Source: Gemmatimonadota bacterium
GTDB lineage: Bacteria > Latescibacterota > UBA2968 > UBA8231
Assembly: GCA_002712305.1 (NCBI GenBank)
Contig: PATE01000083.1
Span: 1-7,846, forward strand
Length of the DNA: 7,846 nt
Direction of reading: 5' to 3'
A program made the translations under genes and the position numbers. Position 1 is the first letter of the stretch, and each line of letters starts with the position of its first letter. The notes below the pieces were generated by a model. It saw only the letters and a list, made by a program, of their open reading frames with translations. It was not told where the DNA came from and searched no databases. This document shows positions 1 through 5,808 of the stretch, in pieces.

Positions 1-138
1 GATCCCTTTTTCGCGAGGCGCCACAACCGACACCTGAAAACACTGAGACACGAGGGCTCGCGCCATCTCCAGCACGAACGCGCCGAACAAATCGCCGCGG
101 AATCGCGGAAATCCTGTGGTCAGAATGCAGACGTGCAT
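1..138 (-). CDS. GT4-type glycosyltransferase, N-terminal part (cut by window edge)
   Basis: A partial gene of 46 codons is open from an ATG at 138 to the window edge. Its start, MHVCILTTGFPRFRGDLF, followed by a helix containing FVLEMARALV, is typical of the N-terminal Rossmann half of GT-B family 4 glycosyltransferases, which often begin 'TxxFPRxxGDxxGxFV'. That segment normally lies near the acceptor side; the donor-binding C-terminal half is outside the window. The start follows the stop of the preceding GT2 gene by 9 nt, so it is very likely in the same operon and translationally dependent on it. There is no strong Shine-Dalgarno in the gap; a purine run (GGAAGAGAG) lies inside the end of the upstream gene. 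Family placement is fairly sure; sugar and acceptor are unknown. Confidence 0.8.
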   Translation of the reverse strand, partial: MHVCILTTGFPRFRGDLFGAFVLEMARALVSQCFQVSVVAPREKGI

Positions 139-147
139 CGCAATGAT

Positions 148-1092
148 CTACTTGCTCTCTTCCATGTCATAGAGCATGGCAAAAAGCAGAAACTGCAACC
201 CCATCAAGACCATCAGCGCGCACACCACCGCTCGTGGTCCACTCACGCCCACTCCCTCGACCTGCTGATAGACAAGGTACCCGCCGAACACGGTTCCGAT
301 CGGGAGAAAGAGGAGACCAAACAGGTAAAAGAAGAGCAGTGGATGGAAGTCACGAACGAGATACCGGAAGAGAATTCGCCAGAAGAAATCGCGGATCAGC
401 ATGGGCGTCACCTTCAGCGCATATCGAAGTCCCTTGATCTGTGACTGCCTCTCTCCTTCCAGATAGATCGCTCGCCTGGGCACGTCGACGACCCGAAGAC
501 CGTACGCATTGAGACGAACGAGGAAGTCCATGGGATAGCCATATCCCTTCCACGCCGAATCCCAGTCCACAAGATCGATGGCACGTCGCGTGATGGCCGT
601 AAAGCCATCGACAACATCGAAAATCTTGTAGTATCCACTTGCCATCTTGGTCATGAAGGAGATCAGCGCATTGGGCAGCATCCGAGACCAAGGCATGTCG
701 TCGAGGCCGTCATCGGGCATGAGAAAGCGATTGCCTTTGCTGTAGTCGGCCTTTCCATCGATCAATGGATCCAACAGCGCCGGTATCTGCTCCATCGGCA
801 TTTGATGATCTCCACCGGTGACGACACAAAGGTCACACTGATCTTCACTGGCCCGTCGATACCCGGTGATAATGCCCTGCCCGACGCCTTGATTCGTTGC
901 GTGGTCGACAAGGACGATCCGAGGATCCCCGACAGCCTTCTGCCGAACGACATCCGCTGTGGAGTCGGTGCTGCAATCATTGACGACGTAGACGACATCG
1001 ATGATCTCGGGCACTGCATCCAGCGTGGGCCCGATCAGCCGTTCCTCGTTGTAGGCAGGAATGGTCAGTCCCACTTTGTTGTCTCGATACAC
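148..1092 (-). CDS. GT2 family glycosyltransferase with two C-terminal membrane segments
   Basis: A 314-residue GT-A fold enzyme of the dolichol-phosphate-mannose-synthase-like GT2 group, expected at the cytoplasmic face of the inner membrane. Visible motifs are IPAYNEE (11-17), VNDCSTDST (37-45), NQGVGQG (67-73), GGDHQMP (93-99) where D95 should be the metal/nucleotide aspartate, ADYSKGNRF (115-123) and the acceptor-side DGFTAITRRA (162-171). Hydrophobic stretches at about 241-264 and 287-308 look like two transmembrane helices, leaving a short charged tail. The start is GTG at 1092, preceded by GGAGAG with 4 nt spacing. It lies 18 nt after the oxidoreductase gene and 9 nt before the next GT4 gene. 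The family usually transfers a sugar from NDP-sugar to a polyprenyl phosphate or a glycan acceptor; which one is not visible. The DxD-region variant is discussed as a finding. Confidence 0.88.
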   Translation of the reverse strand: MYRDNKVGLTIPAYNEERLIGPTLDAVPEIIDVVYVVNDCSTDSTADVVRQKAVGDPRIVLVDHATNQGVGQGIITGYRRASEDQCDLCVVTGGDHQMPMEQIPALLDPLIDGKADYSKGNRFLMPDDGLDDMPWSRMLPNALISFMTKMASGYYKIFDVVDGFTAITRRAIDLVDWDSAWKGYGYPMDFLVRLNAYGLRVVDVPRRAIYLEGERQSQIKGLRYALKVTPMLIRDFFWRILFRYLVRDFHPLLFFYLFGLLFLPIGTVFGGYLVYQQVEGVGVSGPRAVVCALMVLMGLQFLLFAMLYDMEESK

Positions 1093-1110
1093 GCGGCTCT
1101 CCGTTGCCTC

Positions 1111-2151
1111 TCAGTCGAGGGAATCCAACTCGATGGCGATACCGCCGCCTTGCAGCGATCGTGTCGCCGCCTCGAGAACTCTGACAACCCTCAGACCGTT
1201 GCGACCGTCGGTGAGAGGACGTCTCCCCTCCACGACGCTCTGCACGAAATGATTGCACTCCCGTTTCAACGGCTCAGAAAAATCGATCTTGGGGATCAAT
1301 ACATCCCCCGCTCTTTGTGTCAGTTGGAACTTTCCGAAGGAATCGAACTCCCCGAGTGAATCGTCCAGTTGCTCCCGATCTATGCCTTTGTCGAACAGTT
1401 GAATCTTGCCTTCGGTACTAGCGTCATCGTATACGACCATCTTCCGGCTTCCCACGACCGTCATGCGACGAACCTTTCCCGGGTCGAGCCAACTCACGTG
1501 GATGTGGACGGCCACGCCGCCCTCGAATTCCAGATCCAAATACACCACGTCTTCGACGCCGGCCTGCAGATACGTATAACCTCTGGCAGCAACCCGAAGG
1601 GGCTCTCTCTTGAGCCAGCGCATGGCGATCGAGATGTCATGTGGTGCGAGGTTCCAGAGCGCATTCACGTCCTGCCGCACGACACCGAGATTCAAACGCT
1701 GTGAATAGATGTAGTACACCTGCCCCAACTCGCGGGCCTCGATCAGATCTTCCACGTATTCGACAGCGGCGTTGAACTCGAACGTATGACCCACCATGAG
1801 CTGAACATTTTGACCATCCGCCTCTTCGATGAGGCGTTCGCACTCTCTGGACGTTCGAGCGAGCGGCTTCTCAACGAAAACGCTGCGTCCCGATTCCAGG
1901 ATGCGCAGAGCCAGTTCGTAGTGGGTATCCGCTGGCGTGGCCACCACAACCGCGTCGATCGCGCTATTCTTCAACACATCGTCGACGGAGGCGGTAAGAT
2001 CAACGCCCGGATACTGGCGCCCGATGTTGGCTCGCCGAGACTCGTCACGGTCACAGAGCATGCGCAGATCGCAGTCGGGGGTCGATGCCAGATTGCGCAC
2101 GAGATTCGGGCCCCAATAGCCCACGCCGATCACTGCTGTGCCTATTCCCAT
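1111..2151 (-). CDS. Gfo/Idh/MocA family NAD(P)-dependent sugar oxidoreductase
   Basis: A 346-residue protein, normal length for the family. The N-terminal Rossmann fold shows GVGYWGPNLVRN (9-20, with G9-x-G11-xx-G14), an ATPADTHYE strand-turn (71-79) and the hallmark VEKPL (93-97, K95 expected to be catalytic). The C-terminal alpha/beta domain has GHTFEFN (121-127) and WNLAPHDISI (166-175), where H171-D172 fits the usual active-site pair. Members oxidise or reduce a hydroxyl/keto group on a sugar, in such clusters usually a nucleotide sugar (for example at C3). The GYWG...WNLAPHD subgroup is common in polysaccharide loci, but the exact substrate cannot be read here. The common partners, a DegT-type aminotransferase and an acyltransferase, are not in the window. 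ATG at 2151 follows the methyltransferase stop by 13 nt and has GAGAG/GAGG purine runs before it. Confidence 0.9.
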   Translation of the reverse strand: MGIGTAVIGVGYWGPNLVRNLASTPDCDLRMLCDRDESRRANIGRQYPGVDLTASVDDVLKNSAIDAVVVATPADTHYELALRILESGRSVFVEKPLARTSRECERLIEEADGQNVQLMVGHTFEFNAAVEYVEDLIEARELGQVYYIYSQRLNLGVVRQDVNALWNLAPHDISIAMRWLKREPLRVAARGYTYLQAGVEDVVYLDLEFEGGVAVHIHVSWLDPGKVRRMTVVGSRKMVVYDDASTEGKIQLFDKGIDREQLDDSLGEFDSFGKFQLTQRAGDVLIPKIDFSEPLKRECNHFVQSVVEGRRPLTDGRNGLRVVRVLEAATRSLQGGGIAIELDSLD

Positions 2152-2164
2152 TGCCTCAACTCTC

Positions 2165-2944
2165 TCACCGCCGGGTGGCGACTACGATCACCCCGCGGCC
2201 CCAGGGCCAGCGAGAAAACAGTTCGTCAAATCGGAGGACTCCTGCCACTGCCTCTACGAGGGCAGGATTGCGTGCTGCACGCGTATCTGACCGCCCCTCA
2301 CGCTCTTGCGGGGTCATAGCCGCCGTTCGCCGAAGCCATGGGCCAAACAGCATCGAGTGATAGATCCGGCCGAAGGGAAATCCCCACACGCGCACGTCGT
2401 CGATCTCGAAACCAGCCTCACGAAACAGGTCGGCAAACTCATCCCGACCGTATCTCTTCACGTGACCGGCCCAGTCATCTGCCTCGTCCCAGAGCCCCTG
2501 ATTCAGCGGCACACTCGCCACACATGGAGCCCCTGGCTTCAACACGCGAGCAAGTTCGGCGATCGCCGCCACATCGCCGCCATCTTCCAAAGACACGTGT
2601 TCGATCACCTCTCCACACACAGCTCCATCGAATGCAGCATCCTCAAAGGGCAGAGAAGTGACCGACCCCTGATGGACGCTGATACGGCTCTCATTGCCGT
2701 ATCGCGCGATCTTGCGCCGCACCATGGCGACAAAATCCGTAGATCTCTCGAGGGCATCCACGCGGAACCCGCACTTAGCCAGTTCGAGAGCGAGACTCCC
2801 TGAACCGCAGCCGGCGTCCAGCACACGACCATCACTGAGGCGAGGCTCGAAAAGACGCATGAGCAGGCGCTCACGGAACAGGTGAACGGGGCCCCTGATC
2901 TCGGTCTCCCCCCAGGGCGTGGGCTGGATCGTCTGTTCAGTCAT
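2165..2944 (-). CDS. class I SAM-dependent methyltransferase (Methyltransf_11/25 type)
   Basis: A 259-residue cytosolic Rossmann-fold methyltransferase. Motif I is VLDAGCGSGSLA (41-52). The acidic residue at the end of strand 2 is E66 (in ALERS), expected to hold the SAM ribose. Motif II/post-II is FDGAVCGEVIEHV (105-117) and motif III includes LARVLKPGAP (131-140). The C-terminal part from about 180 is less conserved and probably sets acceptor choice. Among glycosyltransferase genes it most likely methylates a sugar or the end of a glycan, but this is inference from context and small-molecule or quinone-type targets are not excluded. Its ATG overlaps the stop of the upstream GT4 gene as ATGA (4 nt), a classic coupling arrangement. 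GAGG at 2952-2955, inside the GT4 gene, is spaced 7 nt from the start and supports this ATG. Confidence 0.88.
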   Translation of the reverse strand: MTEQTIQPTPWGETEIRGPVHLFRERLLMRLFEPRLSDGRVLDAGCGSGSLALELAKCGFRVDALERSTDFVAMVRRKIARYGNESRISVHQGSVTSLPFEDAAFDGAVCGEVIEHVSLEDGGDVAAIAELARVLKPGAPCVASVPLNQGLWDEADDWAGHVKRYGRDEFADLFREAGFEIDDVRVWGFPFGRIYHSMLFGPWLRRTAAMTPQEREGRSDTRAARNPALVEAVAGVLRFDELFSRWPWGRGVIVVATRR

Positions 2945-4071
2945 GCGGCATCCTCAAGTTGTGCAAGCAAGTGGCGCCCGATCGCCGCCGGTGATCCCTG
3001 TGCGACAAAGACCGCATGACCCGAATCACTGAGACGAGCCGCGAGAGCCGGGTCTGCTTGAAGTCGACGAATCGCCGACGCCAGGGCCAGAGCGTCGCCT
3101 GCGGGGCATAGCAGGGCCGTCTCGCCATCGGTGAGCATCTCTCGAATCGCCGGCGAATCGCGCGTGATGACGGGGCGTCCCACAGCAAGGGCGTCGAAGA
3201 CCTTGTAGGGAATCACGCGAGCCGCCTTCTGTGTTGTGCCAAACACGCCAAGGCAGACGTGTGCGCTACTGATATGCTCACACAGTTGCGCCGTGGACTG
3301 CCAGTCGCTGATGAAACGAATTCGAGCACGGGACCGATGGGCCCGGTTTTGCAGTTCATTGAGCTGCCCCCCGGAGCCGATGAGTGTGAAGTCGATCTCT
3401 TCATCCTGCAGCTCGATAGCGGCATCGATGATCGTGTCGATTCCGTGCAGGGGGACATAGGTACCGAAGAACAGAACCCGAAGGGGCTGATCGGGGATTC
3501 GAGCGGGCAATGGACGTACCTGGAATTGTCCATCGTCTTCGCCTACGAAGGAACGCACGAATCGTTGGCGGTCGATGTCGAAGAGCTCGGCGTAGTGGTC
3601 TCCGTGCTGATCTGTATCGACCAGGACGATGTCCGCCGCGCGGAATGCGGTCCGATCCAACCAGCGCAATACCCGCGCCGTCAGGGACCCCTGCTTCGCT
3701 TCCCCGCGATCGCTGACAGCCGTGTCGGACAGCGAAATGAAGGAGATCAGCACAATCCGTCGTCGCCGGCCGATCAACCAGCGAGCCAGGATGATGTCGA
3801 CATATCCGGGGTAGCCGATCAGGACCCAGTCGTGGGCAGGTGCCCGAGCGTATTTCGTGCTCAACGAGATCAACCCCGCGAGCATCCGACCCGCTGTCTT
3901 CAACAACCGTCCGAGTGTGGCACGGGCGAACAACTCGTGAACGAAGCGTCCCCACACTTCGGCGCGACACTCGATGACGGTGACACCCGCTTGCCTCAGC
4001 CCATCGCGCAGTACACGATTGACCGGATACCCCTCTGCAGTCGTATAGGAACCAAAGAGACAGACCGTCAT
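2941..4071 (-). CDS. GT4 family glycosyltransferase (GT-B fold)
   Basis: A 376-residue GT-B enzyme. The N-terminal domain is the more divergent half: VCLFGSYTTAEGYPVNR (3-19), GYPGYVD (86-92) and the inter-domain VLVDTDQHGDHY (149-160). The C-terminal nucleotide-sugar domain is typical: LRVLFFGTYVPLHGIDTII (197-215), FTLIGSGGQL (228-237), FGTTQKAARVIPYKVFDALA (277-296), GRPVITRDSPAIREML (298-313) and DGETALLCPAGD (315-326). The usual acidic donor-binding position in the 'KVxEALA' block is Asp293 rather than Glu. The protein should be cytosolic or membrane-associated and extend a lipid-linked glycan using an NDP-sugar; sugar and linkage are unknown. ATG at 4071 is 15 nt after the GT2 gene, with AGGTGG about 5 nt before it. 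Its end overlaps the methyltransferase start by 4 nt. Confidence 0.88.
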   Translation of the reverse strand: MTVCLFGSYTTAEGYPVNRVLRDGLRQAGVTVIECRAEVWGRFVHELFARATLGRLLKTAGRMLAGLISLSTKYARAPAHDWVLIGYPGYVDIILARWLIGRRRRIVLISFISLSDTAVSDRGEAKQGSLTARVLRWLDRTAFRAADIVLVDTDQHGDHYAELFDIDRQRFVRSFVGEDDGQFQVRPLPARIPDQPLRVLFFGTYVPLHGIDTIIDAAIELQDEEIDFTLIGSGGQLNELQNRAHRSRARIRFISDWQSTAQLCEHISSAHVCLGVFGTTQKAARVIPYKVFDALAVGRPVITRDSPAIREMLTDGETALLCPAGDALALASAIRRLQADPALAARLSDSGHAVFVAQGSPAAIGRHLLAQLEDAA

Positions 4072-4086
4072 TCATCCCACCTGCCG

Positions 4087-4995
4087 TCACCCATCGGCGG
4101 GCGCCTCCTCGGTCCGTTCGAACCGCAACTGGGCGATCTGCTCAGCCAGCAGGCCCATCATAAAAATGACGACGGACGTCGTGAACAGCAGCATCGACAT
4201 GTTGGTGAAGCGATGTTCGGTCTGGAAGGTGTATCCGTAGTAGCCCAACCCCATGAGGAAGAGATACACGCTGACGGGCAGGAAGATCTTCATCGGTGCA
4301 AAGAGCATGCAGATCTTGGCGATCACCATCAGAAACTTCGTGCCATCCGAGAAGAGCCGAATCTTACTCTTCCCCGTTCGTTTCGCGGCTTCGATCGGTT
4401 GGTAGAGCACACTGTGCCCCGCGCGCATCAGGCACAGAGTGATGGTCGTTGGATAGGAGAAGCCATTCGGCAAGAGGCCGGCGAAACGCCGGGCCACGTC
4501 TCGACGGATGGCGCGAAAGCCAGAGGTGAGGTCGTGGATGCGTCGACCTGTGACATACGAAGCAAGGGCGTTGTACAGACCGTTGGCCAGGCTTCGGTGG
4601 AGACCGGCCTGGGATCCCCTGCCGCGGGCACCGACGACCATATCGTAGCGACTGCAGGCGCGCAGAAACTCCGGCACCTGACCGGGATCGTGCTGTCCAT
4701 CGGCGTCCATGAAAACGAGCACGCGCCCGCGGGCATGCCGGATCCCCGTCTTGACGGCGGCACCGTTGCCGATGTTGTAGGGGTGCTGCACGACGCGAAT
4801 GTCGCCCCCGGCACTGCGAGCTTGCTGTGCCGTGTCATCGGAGGAGCCGTCGTCGATGACCAGAATCTCGTAGCGCTCTCTGAGGGAATCCTCCTCATCA
4901 AGCCTCTGGCGCAGCGCGCCCACGACTCGGGCGATGGCCCCCTCTTCGTTGTAGGCCGGCAGGATCACGCTCAATTCAAGCGGGGACGCTACCAT
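4087..4995 (-). CDS. GT2 polyprenyl-phosphate-type glycosyltransferase with C-terminal membrane segments
   Basis: A 302-residue DPM1/ArnC-like GT2. It has LPAYNEE (12-18), VIDDGSSDDT (46-55), NIGNGAAVKTGI (74-85), an intact MDADGQHDP (96-104) for metal and donor binding, and DLTSGFRAIRR (155-165) plus RTGKSKI (206-212), characteristic of enzymes that glycosylate polyprenyl phosphate. Hydrophobic segments at about 221-255 (one or two helices) and 267-290 place it in the inner membrane; the tail is charged. It probably makes a polyprenyl-phosphate-linked sugar, either an assembly primer or a donor for periplasmic modification. Compared with the other GT2 in this operon it is the more canonical one. 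ATG at 4995 has a strong purine-rich site (AGGGGGAGAG) directly before it and a 6-bp stem-loop just upstream of that. It follows the HNH gene by 72 nt, the largest gap in the operon. Confidence 0.9.
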   Translation of the reverse strand: MVASPLELSVILPAYNEEGAIARVVGALRQRLDEEDSLRERYEILVIDDGSSDDTAQQARSAGGDIRVVQHPYNIGNGAAVKTGIRHARGRVLVFMDADGQHDPGQVPEFLRACSRYDMVVGARGRGSQAGLHRSLANGLYNALASYVTGRRIHDLTSGFRAIRRDVARRFAGLLPNGFSYPTTITLCLMRAGHSVLYQPIEAAKRTGKSKIRLFSDGTKFLMVIAKICMLFAPMKIFLPVSVYLFLMGLGYYGYTFQTEHRFTNMSMLLFTTSVVIFMMGLLAEQIAQLRFERTEEAPADG

Positions 4996-5005
4996 CTCTC
5001 CCCCT

Positions 5006-5027
5006 GCGCGATGGACAGCATTCGCGC
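5006..5027 (-). promoter_or_regulatory. stem-loop immediately upstream of the GT2 ribosome binding site
   Basis: A perfect 6-bp inverted repeat (GCGCGA ... TCGCGC) with a 10-nt loop lies in the 72-nt gap between the HNH and GT2 genes. In the transcript it ends one base before the GGGGGAG ribosome binding site of the GT2 gene, so it leaves that site exposed. No U-run follows, so it does not look like an intrinsic terminator. It could be an RNA processing or stabilising element that separates the HNH message from the glycosyltransferase message. A chance repeat is possible at this GC content. Confidence 0.3.
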
Positions 5028-5067
5028 GACTTGGCGGGTTGCCTTGCGAGTCTGAAGCAGTGGCACG

Positions 5068-5589
5068 TCAGTCGGAGGCGGAACGCTCGTCAGATGCGGC
5101 GAACAGTGGTAAGTCACGGCGCAGTTGTGCCTCGAGTCGCTGATGGCAGGCCGCACAAACGCTGATGAGATGCTCGAGCTTGTTCGCCTCCACATTGCTG
5201 TGAAAGCGACGGTAAGGAATCCGGTGATGGACATGCAGCTTGCGTCCCATCTCAGCTTCCGAGACTCCACACTCCTGACAGCGACATTCATCGCGATAAC
5301 GGGCCTCCCGGGCCTGGATCTGCCAATTCCCCCCTCGTCGGTGCCGAGAACGTTTCCGATCGAGGCGGACGGCAAACGATTCTTCGGTCCGAGCCCAGGC
5401 CTGACGACAGGTGACATTGCAGAACTGTAGTGCCATGCCAGTGTCCTGCAGCCACGCGGACAGACTCACCGCGGTCCCGCAATGGGCACAACGGACAGAC
5501 TGTCGCTGGGCATCGGACTGCGTTGAAGATGCCTCAGCTCCTGTCAAAGACAGATTGAGCTGGGCAGCGCCACCCGATTCCTGCTCCAT
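5068..5589 (-). CDS. HNH endonuclease-like protein with an N-terminal zinc-binding motif
   Basis: A 173-residue protein with two cysteine-rich parts. Residues 34-61 form C34-xx-C37 ... C57-xxx-C61 (with FCNVTCRQAW), a probable small zinc knuckle or treble-clef. A basic stretch (KRSRHRR, 79-85) follows. The C-terminal part is a classic zinc-stabilised HNH domain: CQEC (C104, C107), LHVHHRIPYRRF (118-129, H121/H122), N136, and ISVCAACHQRLE (142-153, C145, C148, H149). The metal-binding and catalytic His-Asn-His set appears intact, so nicking or cleavage of DNA is plausible, but the target is unknown. It is a stand-alone protein, too short for a restriction enzyme with its own specificity domain, and no methylase, phage or intron gene is beside it. 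ATG at 5589 has GGGGG (5594-5598) 4 nt before it. It is the first gene after the predicted promoter at 5744-5773. Confidence 0.85.
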   Translation of the reverse strand: MEQESGGAAQLNLSLTGAEASSTQSDAQRQSVRCAHCGTAVSLSAWLQDTGMALQFCNVTCRQAWARTEESFAVRLDRKRSRHRRGGNWQIQAREARYRDECRCQECGVSEAEMGRKLHVHHRIPYRRFHSNVEANKLEHLISVCAACHQRLEAQLRRDLPLFAASDERSASD

Positions 5590-5664
5590 AAAGCCCCCAT
5601 TGCCGGTTGCCGCCAGCCAAAAGGGTACTTGGAGTGATTCAGATTTGGGGATACAACCAGAGGA

Positions 5665-5699
5665 CCCGGGCGTTAGCTATGCGAAATACGCAACCCGGG
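5665..5699 (-). repeat. nested inverted repeat (CCCGGG arms, inner TGCG/CGCA stem)
   Basis: CCCGGG at 5665-5670 and 5694-5699 can pair with each other because the hexamer is self-complementary. Inside lies TGCG AAATA CGCA (5680-5692), a 4-bp stem with a 5-nt loop. Together they give an interrupted hairpin within the leader of the HNH-led operon. No U-tract follows, so it does not look like a terminator. Confidence 0.4.
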
Positions 5700-5723
5700 G
5701 GGAGGGGGTGATCCGGTGTCCAT
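5673..5723 (-). CDS. possible 16-residue leader peptide with four prolines (speculative)
   Basis: A short ORF, MDTGSPPPPGLRISHS, begins at ATG 5723, about 14 nt after the predicted transcription start, and ends with TAA at 5673-5675, upstream of the HNH gene. Four consecutive proline codons are known to slow ribosomes when EF-P is limiting. Its ATG sits in the loop of one leader hairpin and its 3' end overlaps the second hairpin. There is no visible Shine-Dalgarno. The same frame is open upstream to an ATG at 5789, before the promoter. It may be chance. Confidence 0.12.
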   Translation of the reverse strand: MDTGSPPPPGLRISHS

Positions 5724-5738
5724 TGGGGGACCGATCAC
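5708..5738 (-). repeat. inverted repeat at the predicted transcript 5' end
   Basis: GTGATC at 5708-5713 pairs with GATCAC at 5733-5738. The stem extends inward through GGT/ACC and CC/GG with a bulged base or two, giving roughly 11 pairs. It would fold the first 30 nt of the predicted transcript. As double-stranded DNA just downstream of the -10 box it could alternatively be an operator. Confidence 0.35.
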
Positions 5739-5743
5739 GCGCC

Positions 5744-5773
5744 AATATACTGGAAAAGCTGAAGATATGTCAA
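5744..5773 (-). promoter_or_regulatory. sigma-70-type promoter for the HNH-glycan operon
   Basis: Reading leftward, a perfect -35 box TTGACA (5773-5768) is followed by an 18-nt spacer and TATATT (5749-5744), which matches the -10 consensus at five of six positions. Initiation would be near 5737. It lies only 22 nt after the stop of the lipoprotein gene and points at the HNH-led operon, where a promoter is expected. The match was found by eye; no start site is proven. Confidence 0.6.
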
Positions 5774-5790
5774 GATGACAAGTGCCCATT

Positions 5791-5808
5791 CGGCGCTATA
5801 AACCGCCG
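5791..5808 (-). terminator. weak stem-loop at the end of the envelope operon
   Basis: CGGCG and CGCCG arms with an 8-nt loop span the TAG stop of the lipoprotein gene. The stem is only 5 bp and no U-run follows, so it is a poor intrinsic terminator. Read-through from the envelope genes into the HNH-glycan operon is therefore possible. Confidence 0.2.

Larger units (their letters stand above)
5590..5737 (-). promoter_or_regulatory. long structured 5' leader of the HNH-glycan operon
   Basis: If the promoter at 5744-5773 is used, transcription starts near 5737 and leaves about 148 nt before the HNH start codon. The leader RNA holds two inverted repeats (5708-5738 and 5665-5699). It also holds three C-tracts (opposite the G runs at 5697-5702, 5704-5708 and 5725-5729) able to pair with the GGGGG ribosome binding site at 5594-5598. 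I found no match to a riboswitch family I know. The region is not protein-coding apart from a possible 16-codon ORF. Confidence 0.35.

Noticed and set aside
802-1359. Plus-strand open frame of 185 codons
   Set aside because: It is antisense to the GT2 and oxidoreductase genes, both of which have clear family motifs; its own product has none.
3259-5055. A 598-codon open frame on the plus strand
   Set aside because: It runs antisense across two well-supported glycosyltransferase genes and gives a low-complexity, Gln/His/Asp-rich product with no recognisable motif. Long antisense frames are expected opposite GC-rich coding sequence.
5660-5740. Possible cyclic-di-GMP (GEMM) riboswitch, suggested by ACGCAACCCGG on the plus strand
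   Set aside because: The defining upstream CACGCACAGGGCAAACC-like block and the GGGACGCAAAGCC core are absent, and no plus-strand gene lies downstream.
5660-5740. Group II intron domain V or group I intron linked to the HNH gene
   Set aside because: The hairpin lacks the domain V core and no reverse transcriptase or interrupted host gene is present. The HNH gene sits between intact operons.
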